A stretch of 64,000 bases of DNA from Achatina immaculata. Its lineage: Eukaryota; Mollusca; Gastropoda; Stylommatophora; Achatinidae. Position 1 is the first letter of the stretch; each line of letters opens with the position of its first letter. The position numbers were made by a program, and so were the translations under genes. The notes under the pieces are model-generated. The model worked only from the letters and a program-made list of their open reading frames with translations. It did no database searches and was not told the DNA's origin. Where the stretch lies: positions 51,664,596-51,728,595 of the forward strand of contig CM019693.1 in the NCBI GenBank assembly GCA_009760885.1. The letters run 5' to 3'. Below are positions 1 to 10,104 of the stretch, piece after piece.

Positions 1-1155
1 AGTTTCGTGTTGTGAGCAGCTGGGTTCAAACTTCGTATTGTGAGCAGTGAACTTTAAGCTTGGTGTTATGAGCAGTGAACTTTAAGCTTGGTGTTATGAG
101 CAGTGAACTTTAAGCTTGGTGTTATGAGCAGTGAACTTTAAGCTTGGTGTTATGAGCAGTGAACTTTAAGCTTGGTGTTATGAGCAGTGAACTTTAAGCT
201 TGGTGTTATGAGCAGTGAACTTTAAGCTTGGTGTAGTAAGCGGTGAACTTTAAGCTTCGTGTAGTAAGCAGTGAACTTTAAGTTTCGTGTAGTAAGCAGT
301 GAACTTTAAGTTTCGTGTAGTAAGCAGTGAACTTTAAGCTTGGTGTTATGAGCAGTGAACTTTAAGCTTGGTGTAGTAAGCGGTGAATTTTAAGTTTCAT
401 GTTGTAAGCAGTGAACTTTAAGTTTCATGTTGTAAGCAGTGAACTTTAAGTTTCATGTTGTAAGCAGTGAAATTTAAGTTTCGGATAGTAAGCAGTGAAC
501 TTTAAGTTTCATGTTGTAAGCAGTGAAATTTAAGTTTCGGGTAGTAAGCAGTGAACTTTAAGTTTCATGTTGTAAGCAGTGAAATTTAAGTTTCGGGTAG
601 TAAGCAGTGAACTTTACGCTTTTTTTTTTTTGATCAGTGGAATTTAAGCTTCATGTTGTCAACAGTGAACTTTAAACTTCGTGTTGTGAGCAGTGGGGTT
701 CTATGCTTCGTGTTGTGAGCAGTGGGGTTCTATGCTTCGTGTTGTGAGCAGTGGGGTTCTATGCTTCGTGTTGTGAGCAGTGGGGTTCTATGCTTCGTGT
801 TGTGAGCAGTGGGGTTATATGCTTCGTGTTGTGAGCAGTGGGGTTCTATGCTTCGTGTTGTGAGCAGTGGGGTTCTATGCTTCGTGTTGTGAGCAGTGGG
901 GTTCTATGCTTCGTGTTGTGAGTAGTGAACTTTAAGCTTGGTGTTGTGATCAGTGAACTTTAAGTTTCGTATTGTGATCAGTGAACTTTAAGCTTGGTGT
1001 TGTGATCAGTGAACTTTAAGCTTCGTGTTGTGAGCAGTGAACTTTAAGTATCGTGTTTTGAGCAGTCGGCTTCTATGCTTCATGTTGTGAGCAGTGAACT
1101 TTTAAGCTTCGTGTTGTGAACAGTGGATTTTAAGCTTGGTGTTGTGAGCATTGGA
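1..1155. repeat. 28/29-bp minisatellite
   Basis: The window opens inside a tandem array. The first half uses a 28-bp unit built around GTGAACTTTAAGCTTGGTG followed by TTATGAGCA or TAGTAAGCA. From about 690 to 920 a 29-bp variant with GTGGGGTTCTATGCTTCGTG takes over, and the first type then returns with GTGATCA variants. The variants lie in blocks, as expected from local unit-by-unit expansion. The array dies out near 1155 and its left end is outside the window. No coding capacity is seen. Confidence 0.95.
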
Positions 1156-1289
1156 TCACGATAATTTATGTTTATCTAGACACGTCTCAACATCTTTGTT
1201 CTTAGTGATTTCCAAAGGTGAGTAGACAGTTCTTACCACAAATAATTGATTGACTCAAAGAATTTATTGATTTTACATTGTTTACGTTT

Positions 1290-1850
1290 GGTCCGCTCTC
1301 AATATTAAAATTATATATGTGTGTGTTCCTCTCTCAATATTAAAACTATATATTTGTGTGTTCCTCTTTCAATATTAAAACTATATATTTGTGTGTTCCT
1401 CTTTCAATATTAAAATTATATATTTGTGTGTTCCTCTCTCAATATTAAAACTATATATTTGTGTGTTCCTCTTTCAATATTAAAATTATATATTTGTGTC
1501 GTCTTCTTTCAATATTAAAATTATATATTTGTGTGTTCCTCTCTCTCAATATTAGATGTATGTATTTGTATGATCCTTTATCAATATTAAAATTATAAAT
1601 TTCTGTGGTATTCTCTCAATATTAAAATGATATATTTGTGTGTTCCTCTCTCTCTCATTATTAAAATTATATATTTGTATGGTCCTCTCTCTCTCTATCT
1701 ATCTCTCTGTCTCTCTCTTTCTGTCTCTGTCAATGTTAGAATTATATACTTGTATAGTCCTCTCTCTCAATATTAGATTTATATATTTGTATGGTCCTCT
1801 CTCTCAATATTATATTTAAATATTTGTATGGTCCTCTCTCTCTGAATTTA
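1290..1850. repeat. 35-bp AT/CT-rich minisatellite
   Basis: The unit is 35 bp: CTCTCAATATTAAAACTATA followed by TATTTGTGTGTTCCT. It is increasingly disturbed by CT microsatellite growth towards the right (about 1685-1730). The block reappears at 3765-4135 as part of a larger duplication. Confidence 0.92.
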
Positions 1851-1854
1851 TAAA

Positions 1855-2470
1855 TTTACGTATACCTTTCACTGACAGCTAAGAAAGATCAAGATTCTAA
1901 CAAATGACAAAGTGGACAAAACACCAGATATAATTATCATGAGGACCAAAAACTTGGATATTGGTCAAGAGGACAAGACATCAGACATGTGAATGCTGTA
2001 AGGTATTTTTTTTTCTTTTTGTAAGATGAATTGTAACTTTTATGTAGAATTTTTTTTCTGTTTGTAAGAGGAAGTGTAACTTCTATGTTGAATTCTTTTC
2101 GTTTTATAAGATTATTTATTTTAATTGCTCTGTTGTTTTGGTGGTTTTTTTTTTTTTTTTGCCATAAAGCTTTTGGATGTTTTAAAAATGTGTGTCCTGA
2201 AGCATCAAAACACTGAAATCTCTGGCCTGAATTATTACATTAATTTCGATTCCATCTACCCCCCCCCCCCCCCCCCAAACATGGTATGTCACTGCATCAG
2301 TTATTGGTTATAAAGAAATGTATAGCGTTTATTTGATTTTAGTTTCATCTATATTTTCTTTTTTTCTTTTACAACTTCACTTTAAAAGAAAACGCACTCA
2401 CACTTCAAAGTTCCCAAGTTTAAAGATAAGCATAGTAAAAGGGGGTAAGTGGAGGTGCTGATTCAAGATT
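1855..2470. other. Non-repetitive spacer with poly-C tract
   Basis: About 600 bp without convincing coding sequence or transposon similarity. It holds several T-rich runs and an 18-base C run at about 2259-2276. The same spacer recurs at 4136-4750 with few differences, so it is one of two duplicated copies. Confidence 0.7.
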
Positions 2471-2539
2471 GTGCTACCCGAACATGGGCACAAGACTACA
2501 CAGATCCTTGTTATATGTACACAGACTATGTGGTCATGC

Positions 2540-3605
2540 AGTCAATGTCACACAGAGACTTATCATCATACAGACAGACCACGCAACACAAAGACGTATG
2601 ATCATACAGACAAACTATGTCACACAGATACTTATGATCATGAAGACAGACTATGCCACACAGAGACCTATGATCATACAGACAGACTATGTCACACAGA
2701 GACCTATGATCATACAGACAGACTATACCACACATAGACCTATGATCATACAGACAGACTATGCCACAGGAATAATTATGATCATGGAGACAGACTATGC
2801 CACACAGAGACCTATGATCATACAGACAGACTATGTCACACAGATATCTATGATCATACAGACAGACTATGCCACACGAAATACTACCTATGATCATATA
2901 GACAAACTATGTCACACAGAGACCTATGATCATACAGACAGACTATACCACACAGAGACCTATGATCATACAGACAGACTATACCACACAGAGACCTATG
3001 ATCACTATACCACACAGAGACCTATGATCATACAGACAGACTATACCACACAGAGACCTATGATCACTATACCACACAGAGACCTATGATCACTATACCA
3101 CACAGAGACCTATGATCACTATACCACACAGAGACCTATGATCACTATACCACACAGAGACCTATGATCACTATACCACACAGAGACCTATGATCACTAT
3201 ACCACACAGAGACCTATGATCATACAGACAGACTATACCACACAGAGACCTATGATCATACAGACAGACTATACCACACAGAGACCTATGATCATACAGA
3301 CAGACTATACCACACAGAGACCTATGATCACTATACCACACAGACACTTATGATCATACAGACAGACTATACCACACAGAAACCTATGATCATACAGACA
3401 GACTATACCACACAGACACTTATGATCATACAGACAGACTATACCACACAGAAACCTATGATCATACAGACAGACTATGCCACACGAATAATTATGATCA
3501 TCGAGACAGACTATGCCACACAGAGACCTATGATCATACAGACAGACTATACCACACAGAAACCTATGATCATACAGACAGACTATACCACACAGACTTA
3601 TGATA
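2540..3605. repeat. 36/26-bp minisatellite, left copy
   Basis: The basic 36-bp unit is ACCTATGATCATACAGACAG followed by ACTATACCACACAGAG. A 26-bp variant lacks 10 bp after GATCA. The two lengths occur in runs, giving a higher-order arrangement. Each long unit carries the 8-bp palindrome ATGATCAT. Open frames across the array come from the 36-bp period being a multiple of three, and they look like artefacts and not genes. Confidence 0.95.
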
Positions 3606-3764
3606 AGGGTAGCGGAAGTGTAGATCTTTCCACCCGCCGAAGCTTTCTAACCATGGACACAAGCCTGGTAAGTTTACAGATCTTAGAAACAGGTTTTTAT
3701 CTCCAACAGCGCTGGCCCGGTCAAAAAGTTTGAACAGCGCTAGCCTGGTCACAAAGTTTGTGTG

Positions 3765-4135
3765 TTCCTCTTTCAATATTAAAATTATATATTTGTATGG
3801 TCCTCTCTCTCTCAATATTAAAATTATATATTTGTGTGTTCCTCTCTCTCAATATTAGATGTATGTATTTGTATGATCCTTTATCAATATTAAAATTATA
3901 AATTTCTGTGGTATTCTCTCAATATTAAAATGATATATTTGTGTGTTCCTCTCTCTCTCATTATTAAAATTATATATTTGTATGGTCCTCTCTCTCTCTC
4001 TCTTTCTGTCTCTGTCAATGTTAGAATTATATACTTGTATAGTCCTCTCTCTCTCAATATTAGATTTATATATTTGTATGGTCCTCTCTCTCAATATTAT
4101 ATTTAAATATTTGTATGGTCCTCTCTCTCTGAATT
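3765..4135. repeat. 35-bp AT/CT-rich minisatellite, second copy
   Basis: This is the duplicated counterpart of the 1290-1850 array, with the same irregular CT-rich units in the same order at its right end. It starts directly at the duplication junction. Confidence 0.9.
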
Positions 4136-4750
4136 TATAAATTTACGTATACCTTTCACTGACAGCTAAGAAAGATCAAGATTCTAACAAATGACAAAGT
4201 GGACAAAACACCAGATATAATTATCATGAGGACCAAAAACTTGGATATTGGTCAAGAGGACAAGACATCAGACATGTGAATGCTGTAAGGTATTTTTTTT
4301 TCTTTTTGTAAGATGAATTGTAACTTTTATGTAGAATTTTTTTTCTGTTTGTAAGAGGAAGTGTAACTTCTATGTTGAATTCTTTTCGTTTTATAAGATT
4401 ATTTATTTTAATTGCTCTGTTGTTTTGGTGGGGTTTTTTTTGCCATAAAGCTTTTGGATGTTTTAAAAATGTGTGTCCTGAAGCATCAACACTGAAATCT
4501 CTGGCCTGAATTATTACATTAATTTCGATTCCATCTACCCCCCCCCCCCCCCCCCAAACATGGTATGTCATTGCATCAGTTATTGGTTATAAAGAAATGT
4601 ATAGCGTTTATTTGATTTTAGTTTCATCTATATTTTCTTTTTTTTCTTTTACAACTTCACTTTAAAAGAAAACGCACTCACACTTCAAAGTTCCCAAGTT
4701 TAAAGATAAGCATAGTAAAAGGGGGTAAGTGGAGGTGCTGATTCAAGATT
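4136..4750. other. Poly-C spacer, second copy
   Basis: Duplicated counterpart of 1855-2470, including an 18-base C run at about 4538-4555. A few indels in T runs separate the copies. No gene is seen. Confidence 0.7.
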
Positions 4751-4819
4751 GTGCTACCCGAACATGGGCACAAGACTACACAGATCCTTGTTATATGTAC
4801 ACAGACTATGTGGTCATGC

Positions 4820-5925
4820 AGTCAATGTCACACAGAGACTTATCATCATACAGACAGACCACGCCACACAAAGACGTATGATCATACAGACAAACTATGT
4901 CACACAGATACTTATGATCATACAGACAAACTATGTCACACAGATACTTATGATCATGAAGACAGACTATGCCACACAGAGACTATGATCATACAGACAG
5001 ACTATGTCACACAGAGACCTATGATCATACAGACAGACTATGTCACACAGAGACCTATGATCATACAGACAGACTATGCCACAGGAATAATTATGATCAT
5101 GGAGACAGACTATGTCACACAGATACCTATGATCATACAGACAGACTATGTCACACAGATATCTATGATCATACAGACAGACTATGCCACACGAAATACT
5201 ACCTATGATCATATAGACAAACTATGTCACACAGAGACCTATGATCATACAGACAGACTATACCACACAGAGACCTATGATCATACAGACAGACTATACC
5301 ACACAGAGACCTATGATCACTATACCACACAGAGACCTATGATCATACAGACAGACTATACCACACAGAGACCTATGATCACTATACCACACAGAGACCT
5401 ATGATCACTATACCACACAGAGACCTATGATCACTATACCACACAGAGACCTATGATCACTATACCACACAGAGACCTATGATCACTATACCACACAGAG
5501 ACCTATGATCACTATACCACACAGAGACCTATGATCATACAGACAGACTATACCACACAGAGACCTATGATCATACAGACAGACTATACCACACAGAGAC
5601 CTATGATCATACAGACAGACTATACCACACAGAGACCTATGATCACTATACCACACAGAGACCTATGATCATACAGACAGACTATACCACACAGACACTT
5701 ATGATCATACAGACAGACTATACCACACAGACACTTATGATCATACAGACAGACTATACCACACAGAAACCTATGATCATACAGACAGACTATGCCACAC
5801 GAATAATTATGATCATCGAGACAGACTATGCCACACAGAGACCTATGATCATACAGACAGACTATACCACACAGAGACCTATGATCATACAGACAGACTA
5901 TACCACACAGACTTATGATAAGGGT
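4820..5925. repeat. 36/26-bp minisatellite, right copy
   Basis: Same unit types as 2540-3605, with the same irregular units at both ends but a different number of internal units. The two arrays have changed unit number since the segmental duplication. Confidence 0.95.
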
Positions 5926-5981
5926 AGCGGAAGTGTAGATCTTTCCACCCGCCGAAGCTTTCTAACCATGGACACAAGCCT

Positions 5982-6657
5982 GGTAAGTTTACAGATCTTA
6001 GAAACAGGTTTTTATCTCCAACAGCGCTGGCCTGGTAAGTTTACAGATCTTAGAAACAGGTTTTTATCTCCAACAGCGCTGGCCTGGTAAGTTTACAGAT
6101 CTTAGAAACAGGTTTTTATCTCCAACAGCGCTGGCCTGGTAAGTTTACAGATCTTAGAAACAGGTTTTTATCTCCAACAGCGCTGGCCTGGTAAGTTTAC
6201 AGATCTTAGAAACAGGTTTTTATCTCCAACAGCGCTGGCCTGGTAAGTTTACAGATCTTAGAAACAGGTTTTTATCTCCAACAGCGCTGGCCTGGTAAGT
6301 TTACAGATCTTAGAAACAGGTTTTTATCTCCAACAGCGCTGGCCTGGTAAGTTTACAGATCTTAGAAACAGGTTTTTATCTCCAACAGCGCTGGCCTGGT
6401 AAGTTTACAGATCTTAGAAACAGGTTTTTATCTCCAACAGCGCTGGCCTGGTAAGTTTACAGATCTTAGAAACAGGTTTTTATCTCCAACAGCGCTGGCC
6501 TGGTAAGTTTACAGATCTTAGAAACAGGTTTTTATCTCCAACAGCGCTGGCCTGGTAAGTTTACAGATCTTAGAAACAGGTTTTTATCTCCAACAGCGCT
6601 GGCCTGGTAAGTTTACAGATCTTAGAAACAGGTTTTTATCTCCAACAGCGCTGGCCC
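5982..6657. repeat. 52-bp minisatellite, 13 copies
   Basis: Thirteen almost identical 52-bp units start at 5982, 6034, 6086 and so on to 6606. Each begins GGTAAGTTTACAGATCTTAG and contains TTTTTATCTCCAACAGCGC. The first motif resembles a 5' splice site and the second a pyrimidine-rich 3' splice site. The homologous spot in the left segmental copy (about 3671-3720) has only one unit, so the array grew after the duplication. Confidence 0.95.
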
Positions 6658-8485
6658 GGTCAAAAAGTTTGAACAGCGCTAGCCTGGTCACAAAGTTTGA
6701 ACAGCGCTGGTCTGGTCACAAAGTTTGAACAGCGCTGGCCTGGTCACAAAGTTTGAACAGCGCTACCATAGTCACAAAGTTTGAACAGCGCTGGTCTGGT
6801 CACAAAGTTTGAACAGCGCTGGCATAGTCACAAAGTTTGAACAGCGCTGGCATAGTCACAAAGTTTGAACAGCGCTGGCATAGTCACAAAGTTTGAACAG
6901 CGCTGGCCCGGTCACAAAGTTTGAACAGCGCTGGCATAGTCACAAAGTTTGAACAGCGCTGGCATAGTCACAAAGTTTGAACAGCGCTGGCATAGTCACA
7001 AAGTTTGAACAGCGCTGGTCTGGTCACAAAGTTTGAACAGCGCTGGCATAGTCACAAAGTTTGAACAGCGCTACCATAGTCACAAAGTTTGAACAGCGCT
7101 GGTCTGGTCACAAAGTTTGAACAGCGCTGGCCCGGTCACAAAGTTTGAACAGCGCTGGCATAGTCACAAAGTTTGAACAGCGCTGGCATAGTCACAAAGT
7201 TTGAACAGCGCTGGCATAGTCACAAAGTTTGAACAGCGCTGGCTTGGTCACAAAGTTTGAACAGCGCTGGCATAGTCACAAAGTTTGAACAGTGCTGGCA
7301 TAGTCACAAAGTTTGAACACCGCTGGCTTGGTCACAAAGTTTGAACAGCGCTGGCCCTGTCACAAAGTTTGAACAGCGCTGGCATAGTCACAAAGTTTGA
7401 ACAGCGCTGGCATAGTCACAAAGTTTGAACAGCGCTGGCATAGTCACACAGTTTGAACAGCGCTGGCCTGGTCACAAAGTTTGAACAGTTTGAATAGCGC
7501 TGGCCTGGTCACAAAGTTTGAATAGCGCTGGCATAGTCACAAAGTTTGAACAGCGCTGGCATAGTCACAAAGTTTGAACAGCGCTGGCCTAGTCACACAC
7601 TTTAAATAGCGCTGGCCTGGTCACAAAGTTTGAACAGCGCTGGCCTAGTCACACACTTTAAATAGCGCTGGCCTGGTCACAAAGTTTGAACAGCGCTGGC
7701 ATAGTCACACATTTTAAATAGCGCTGGCCTGGTCACAAAGTTTGAACAGCGCTGGCATAGTCACAAAGTTTGAACAGCGCTAGCCTAGTCACACACTTTA
7801 AATAGCGCTGGCCTAGGTACAATGTTTGAACAGCGCTGGCCCAGTCGCAAAGTTTGAACAGCGCTGGCTTAGTCACAAAGTTTGAACAGCGCTGGCTTAG
7901 GTATAGTTTGAACATCGCTGGCATAGTCACAAAGTTTGAACACCGCTGGTCTAGGTACAAAGTTTGAACGGCGCTGGTCTAGTCGCAGAGTTTGAACACC
8001 GCTGGTCTAGGTACAAAGTTTGAACAGCGCTGGCCTAGGTACACAGTTTGAACACCGCTTGCGTAGGTACAAGGTTTGAACACCGCTGGCATAGGTACAA
8101 AGTTTGAACAGCGCTGTCCTAGGTACAAAGTTTGAACACCGCTGGCCTAGGTACAAAGTTTGAACAACGCTGGCATAGTCACAAAGTTTGAACACCGCTG
8201 GCCTAGGTACAAGGTTTGAACACCGCTGGCCTAGGTACAAAGTTTGAACGGCGCTGGTCTAGTCGCAAAGTTTGAACACCGCTGGCCTAGGTACAAAGTT
8301 TGAACACTGCTGGCCTAGGTACAAAGTTTGAACGGCGCTGGTCTAGTCGCAGAGTTTGAACACCGCTGGCCTAGGTACAAAGTTTGAACAGCGCAGGTCT
8401 AGTCACATAGTTTGAACACCGCTGATTGAACAAGGCTGGTCTAGTCACAGAGTTTGAACACCGCTGACTTTAGTCACAGAGTTTG
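6657..8485. repeat. 28-bp minisatellite, about 65 units
   Basis: Unit of 28 bp: GGTCACAAAGTTTGAACAGC followed by GCTGGCCT, with common variants in the last four bases and, on the right, AGGTACAAAGT in place of GGTCACAAAGT. GAACAGCGCTGGC is shared with the end of the 52-bp unit, so the two arrays probably share an ancestral sequence. Divergence increases to the right. Confidence 0.95.
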
Positions 8486-8699
8486 AGTGGTTATGATTTA
8501 TGATGCACACGCACAAGATAGGATGAGGAACAGTTTAGAAAGAAAATAATTCTCTTCTGCCATAGTTTGACAAAATGGACGGTTCTGCCTTTAAAAAAAG
8601 GGGGGGAGGGGTTGGGAAGATCCAGAACGAGGAGAAAGGAGGTTGTGAGGATGGAACAGCGAATAACAAAACCTGAGTGATAACTGTTGGGGCTCTATA

Positions 8700-8840
8700 A
8701 CTGTGGCTTGGTGGGCAAGAGGCGCGAGTAATGTGGCTTGGTGGGCAAGAGGCGCGAGTAACGTGGCTTGGTGGGCAAGAGGCGCGAGTAACGTGGCTTG
8801 GTGGGCAAGAGGCGCGAGTAACGTGGCTTGGAAGATAGGG
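8700..8840. repeat. 30-bp minisatellite
   Basis: Four to five near-perfect copies of a 30-bp unit, GTGGCTTGGTGGGCAAGAGG followed by CGCGAGTAAC. A more diverged version lies at 9831-10020 with GCTTAGGAAT endings. The period is a multiple of three, so both strands show short open frames without biological support. Confidence 0.92.
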
Positions 8841-8924
8841 GACACTAGGAATGTCGTTTTAAAAAAGGTGCGCTATGAATGTGGCTTTTAAAGTAAGGGG
8901 GGGGGGGGGGGGAGAGGAACGTGG

Positions 8925-9478
8925 CTTGGGAGTAAAGTAGGGTTAGGAATGTGGCTAGAGAGGTAAAGTAGGGTTAGTAATGTGGCTTGAGAGGTAAAAT
9001 AGGGTTAGGAATGTGGCTAGAGAGGTAAAATAGGGTTAGGAATGTGGCTAGAGAGGTAAAGTAGGGTTAGTAAGTGGCTTGGGAGGTAAAGTAGGGTTAG
9101 GAATGTGGCTAGAGAGGTAAAGTAGGGTTAGTAATGTGGCTTGGGAGTAAAGTAGGGTTAGGAATGTGGCTTGGGGTGGGATGGAGCGGGGCGGGGGTAA
9201 AGTAGGGTTAGTAATGTGGCTAGGGAGGTAAAGTAGAGTTACAAATGTGGCTTGGGAGGTAAAGTAGAGTTACAAATGTGGCTTGGGAGGTAAAGTAGAG
9301 TTACAAATGTGGCTTGGGAGATAGAGTTACAAATGTGGCTTGGGAGGTAAAGCAGGGTTACAAATGTGGCTTGGGAAGTAAAGTAGGGTTAGTAATGTGG
9401 CTTGGGAAGTAAAGTAGGGTTACAAATGTGGCTTGGGAAGTAAAGTATGATTAGTAATGTGGTTATGGAGGTAAAGTA
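8925..9478. repeat. 29-bp minisatellite, left block
   Basis: About 19 units of a 29-bp repeat with consensus GTGGCTTGGGAGGTAAAGTA then GGGTTAGAAT, following a run of about 14 G. It is truncated at 9478 by the duplication junction. Confidence 0.92.
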
Positions 9479-10104
9479 GAGTTTGAACACCGCTGGCCTA
9501 GGTACAAAGTTTGAACAGCGCAGGTCTAGTCACATAGTTTGAACACCGCTGATTGAACAAGGCTGGTCTAGTCACAGAGTTTGAACACCGCTGACTTTAG
9601 TCACAGAGTTTGAGTGGTTATGATTTATGATGCACACGCACAAGATAGGATGAGGAACAGTTTAGAAAGAAAATAATTCTCTTCTGCCATAGTTTGACAA
9701 AATGGACGGTTCTGCCTTTAAAAAAAGGGGGGAGGGGTTGGGAAGATCCAGAACGAGGAGAAAGGAGGTTGTGAGGATGGAACAGCGAATAACAAAACCT
9801 GAGTGATAATTGTTGGGGCTCTATAACTGTGGCTTGGTGGGCAAGAGGCGCGAGTAACGTGGCTTGGTGGGCAAGAGGCGCTTAAGAATGTGACTTGGTG
9901 GGCAAGGGGTGCTTAGGAATGTGGCTTTGTGGGCAAGGGGTGCTTAGGAATGTGGCTTTGTGGGCACGGGGTGCTTAGGAATGTGGCTTTGTGGGCACGG
10001 GGTGCTTAGGAATGTGGCTTGGAAGATAGGGGACACTAGGAATGTCGTTTTTAAAAAGGTGCGCTATGAATGTGGCTTTTAAAGTAAGGGGGGGGGGGGG
10101 GGAG

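Larger units (their letters stand above)
1400..6700. repeat. ~2.3-kb tandem segmental duplication
   Basis: The order 35-bp array, poly-C spacer, 36/26-bp array, 52-bp unit, start of the 28-bp array occurs twice in direct orientation: about 1400-3764 and 3765-6700. Matching landmarks lie 2280 bp apart (for example the start of the 36-bp array leader near 2471 and 4751). At 3764 the 28-bp array sequence is joined abruptly to the middle of the 35-bp array, which marks the duplication junction. The copies differ mainly in unit number. The left copy has one 52-bp unit and the right copy has thirteen. Confidence 0.88.

Noticed and set aside
2469..3089. 206-codon open frame of repeated RPMIIQTDYATQ-type peptides, and the similar frame at 4751-5404
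   Set aside because: Produced by the 36-bp array, whose period is a multiple of three. Several frames on both strands are open at once and there is no domain or start context.
1..8485. CRISPR-like array, from the regular repeats of 28-36 bp
   Set aside because: Repeats are contiguous without unique spacers, and the genome is eukaryotic; these are minisatellites.
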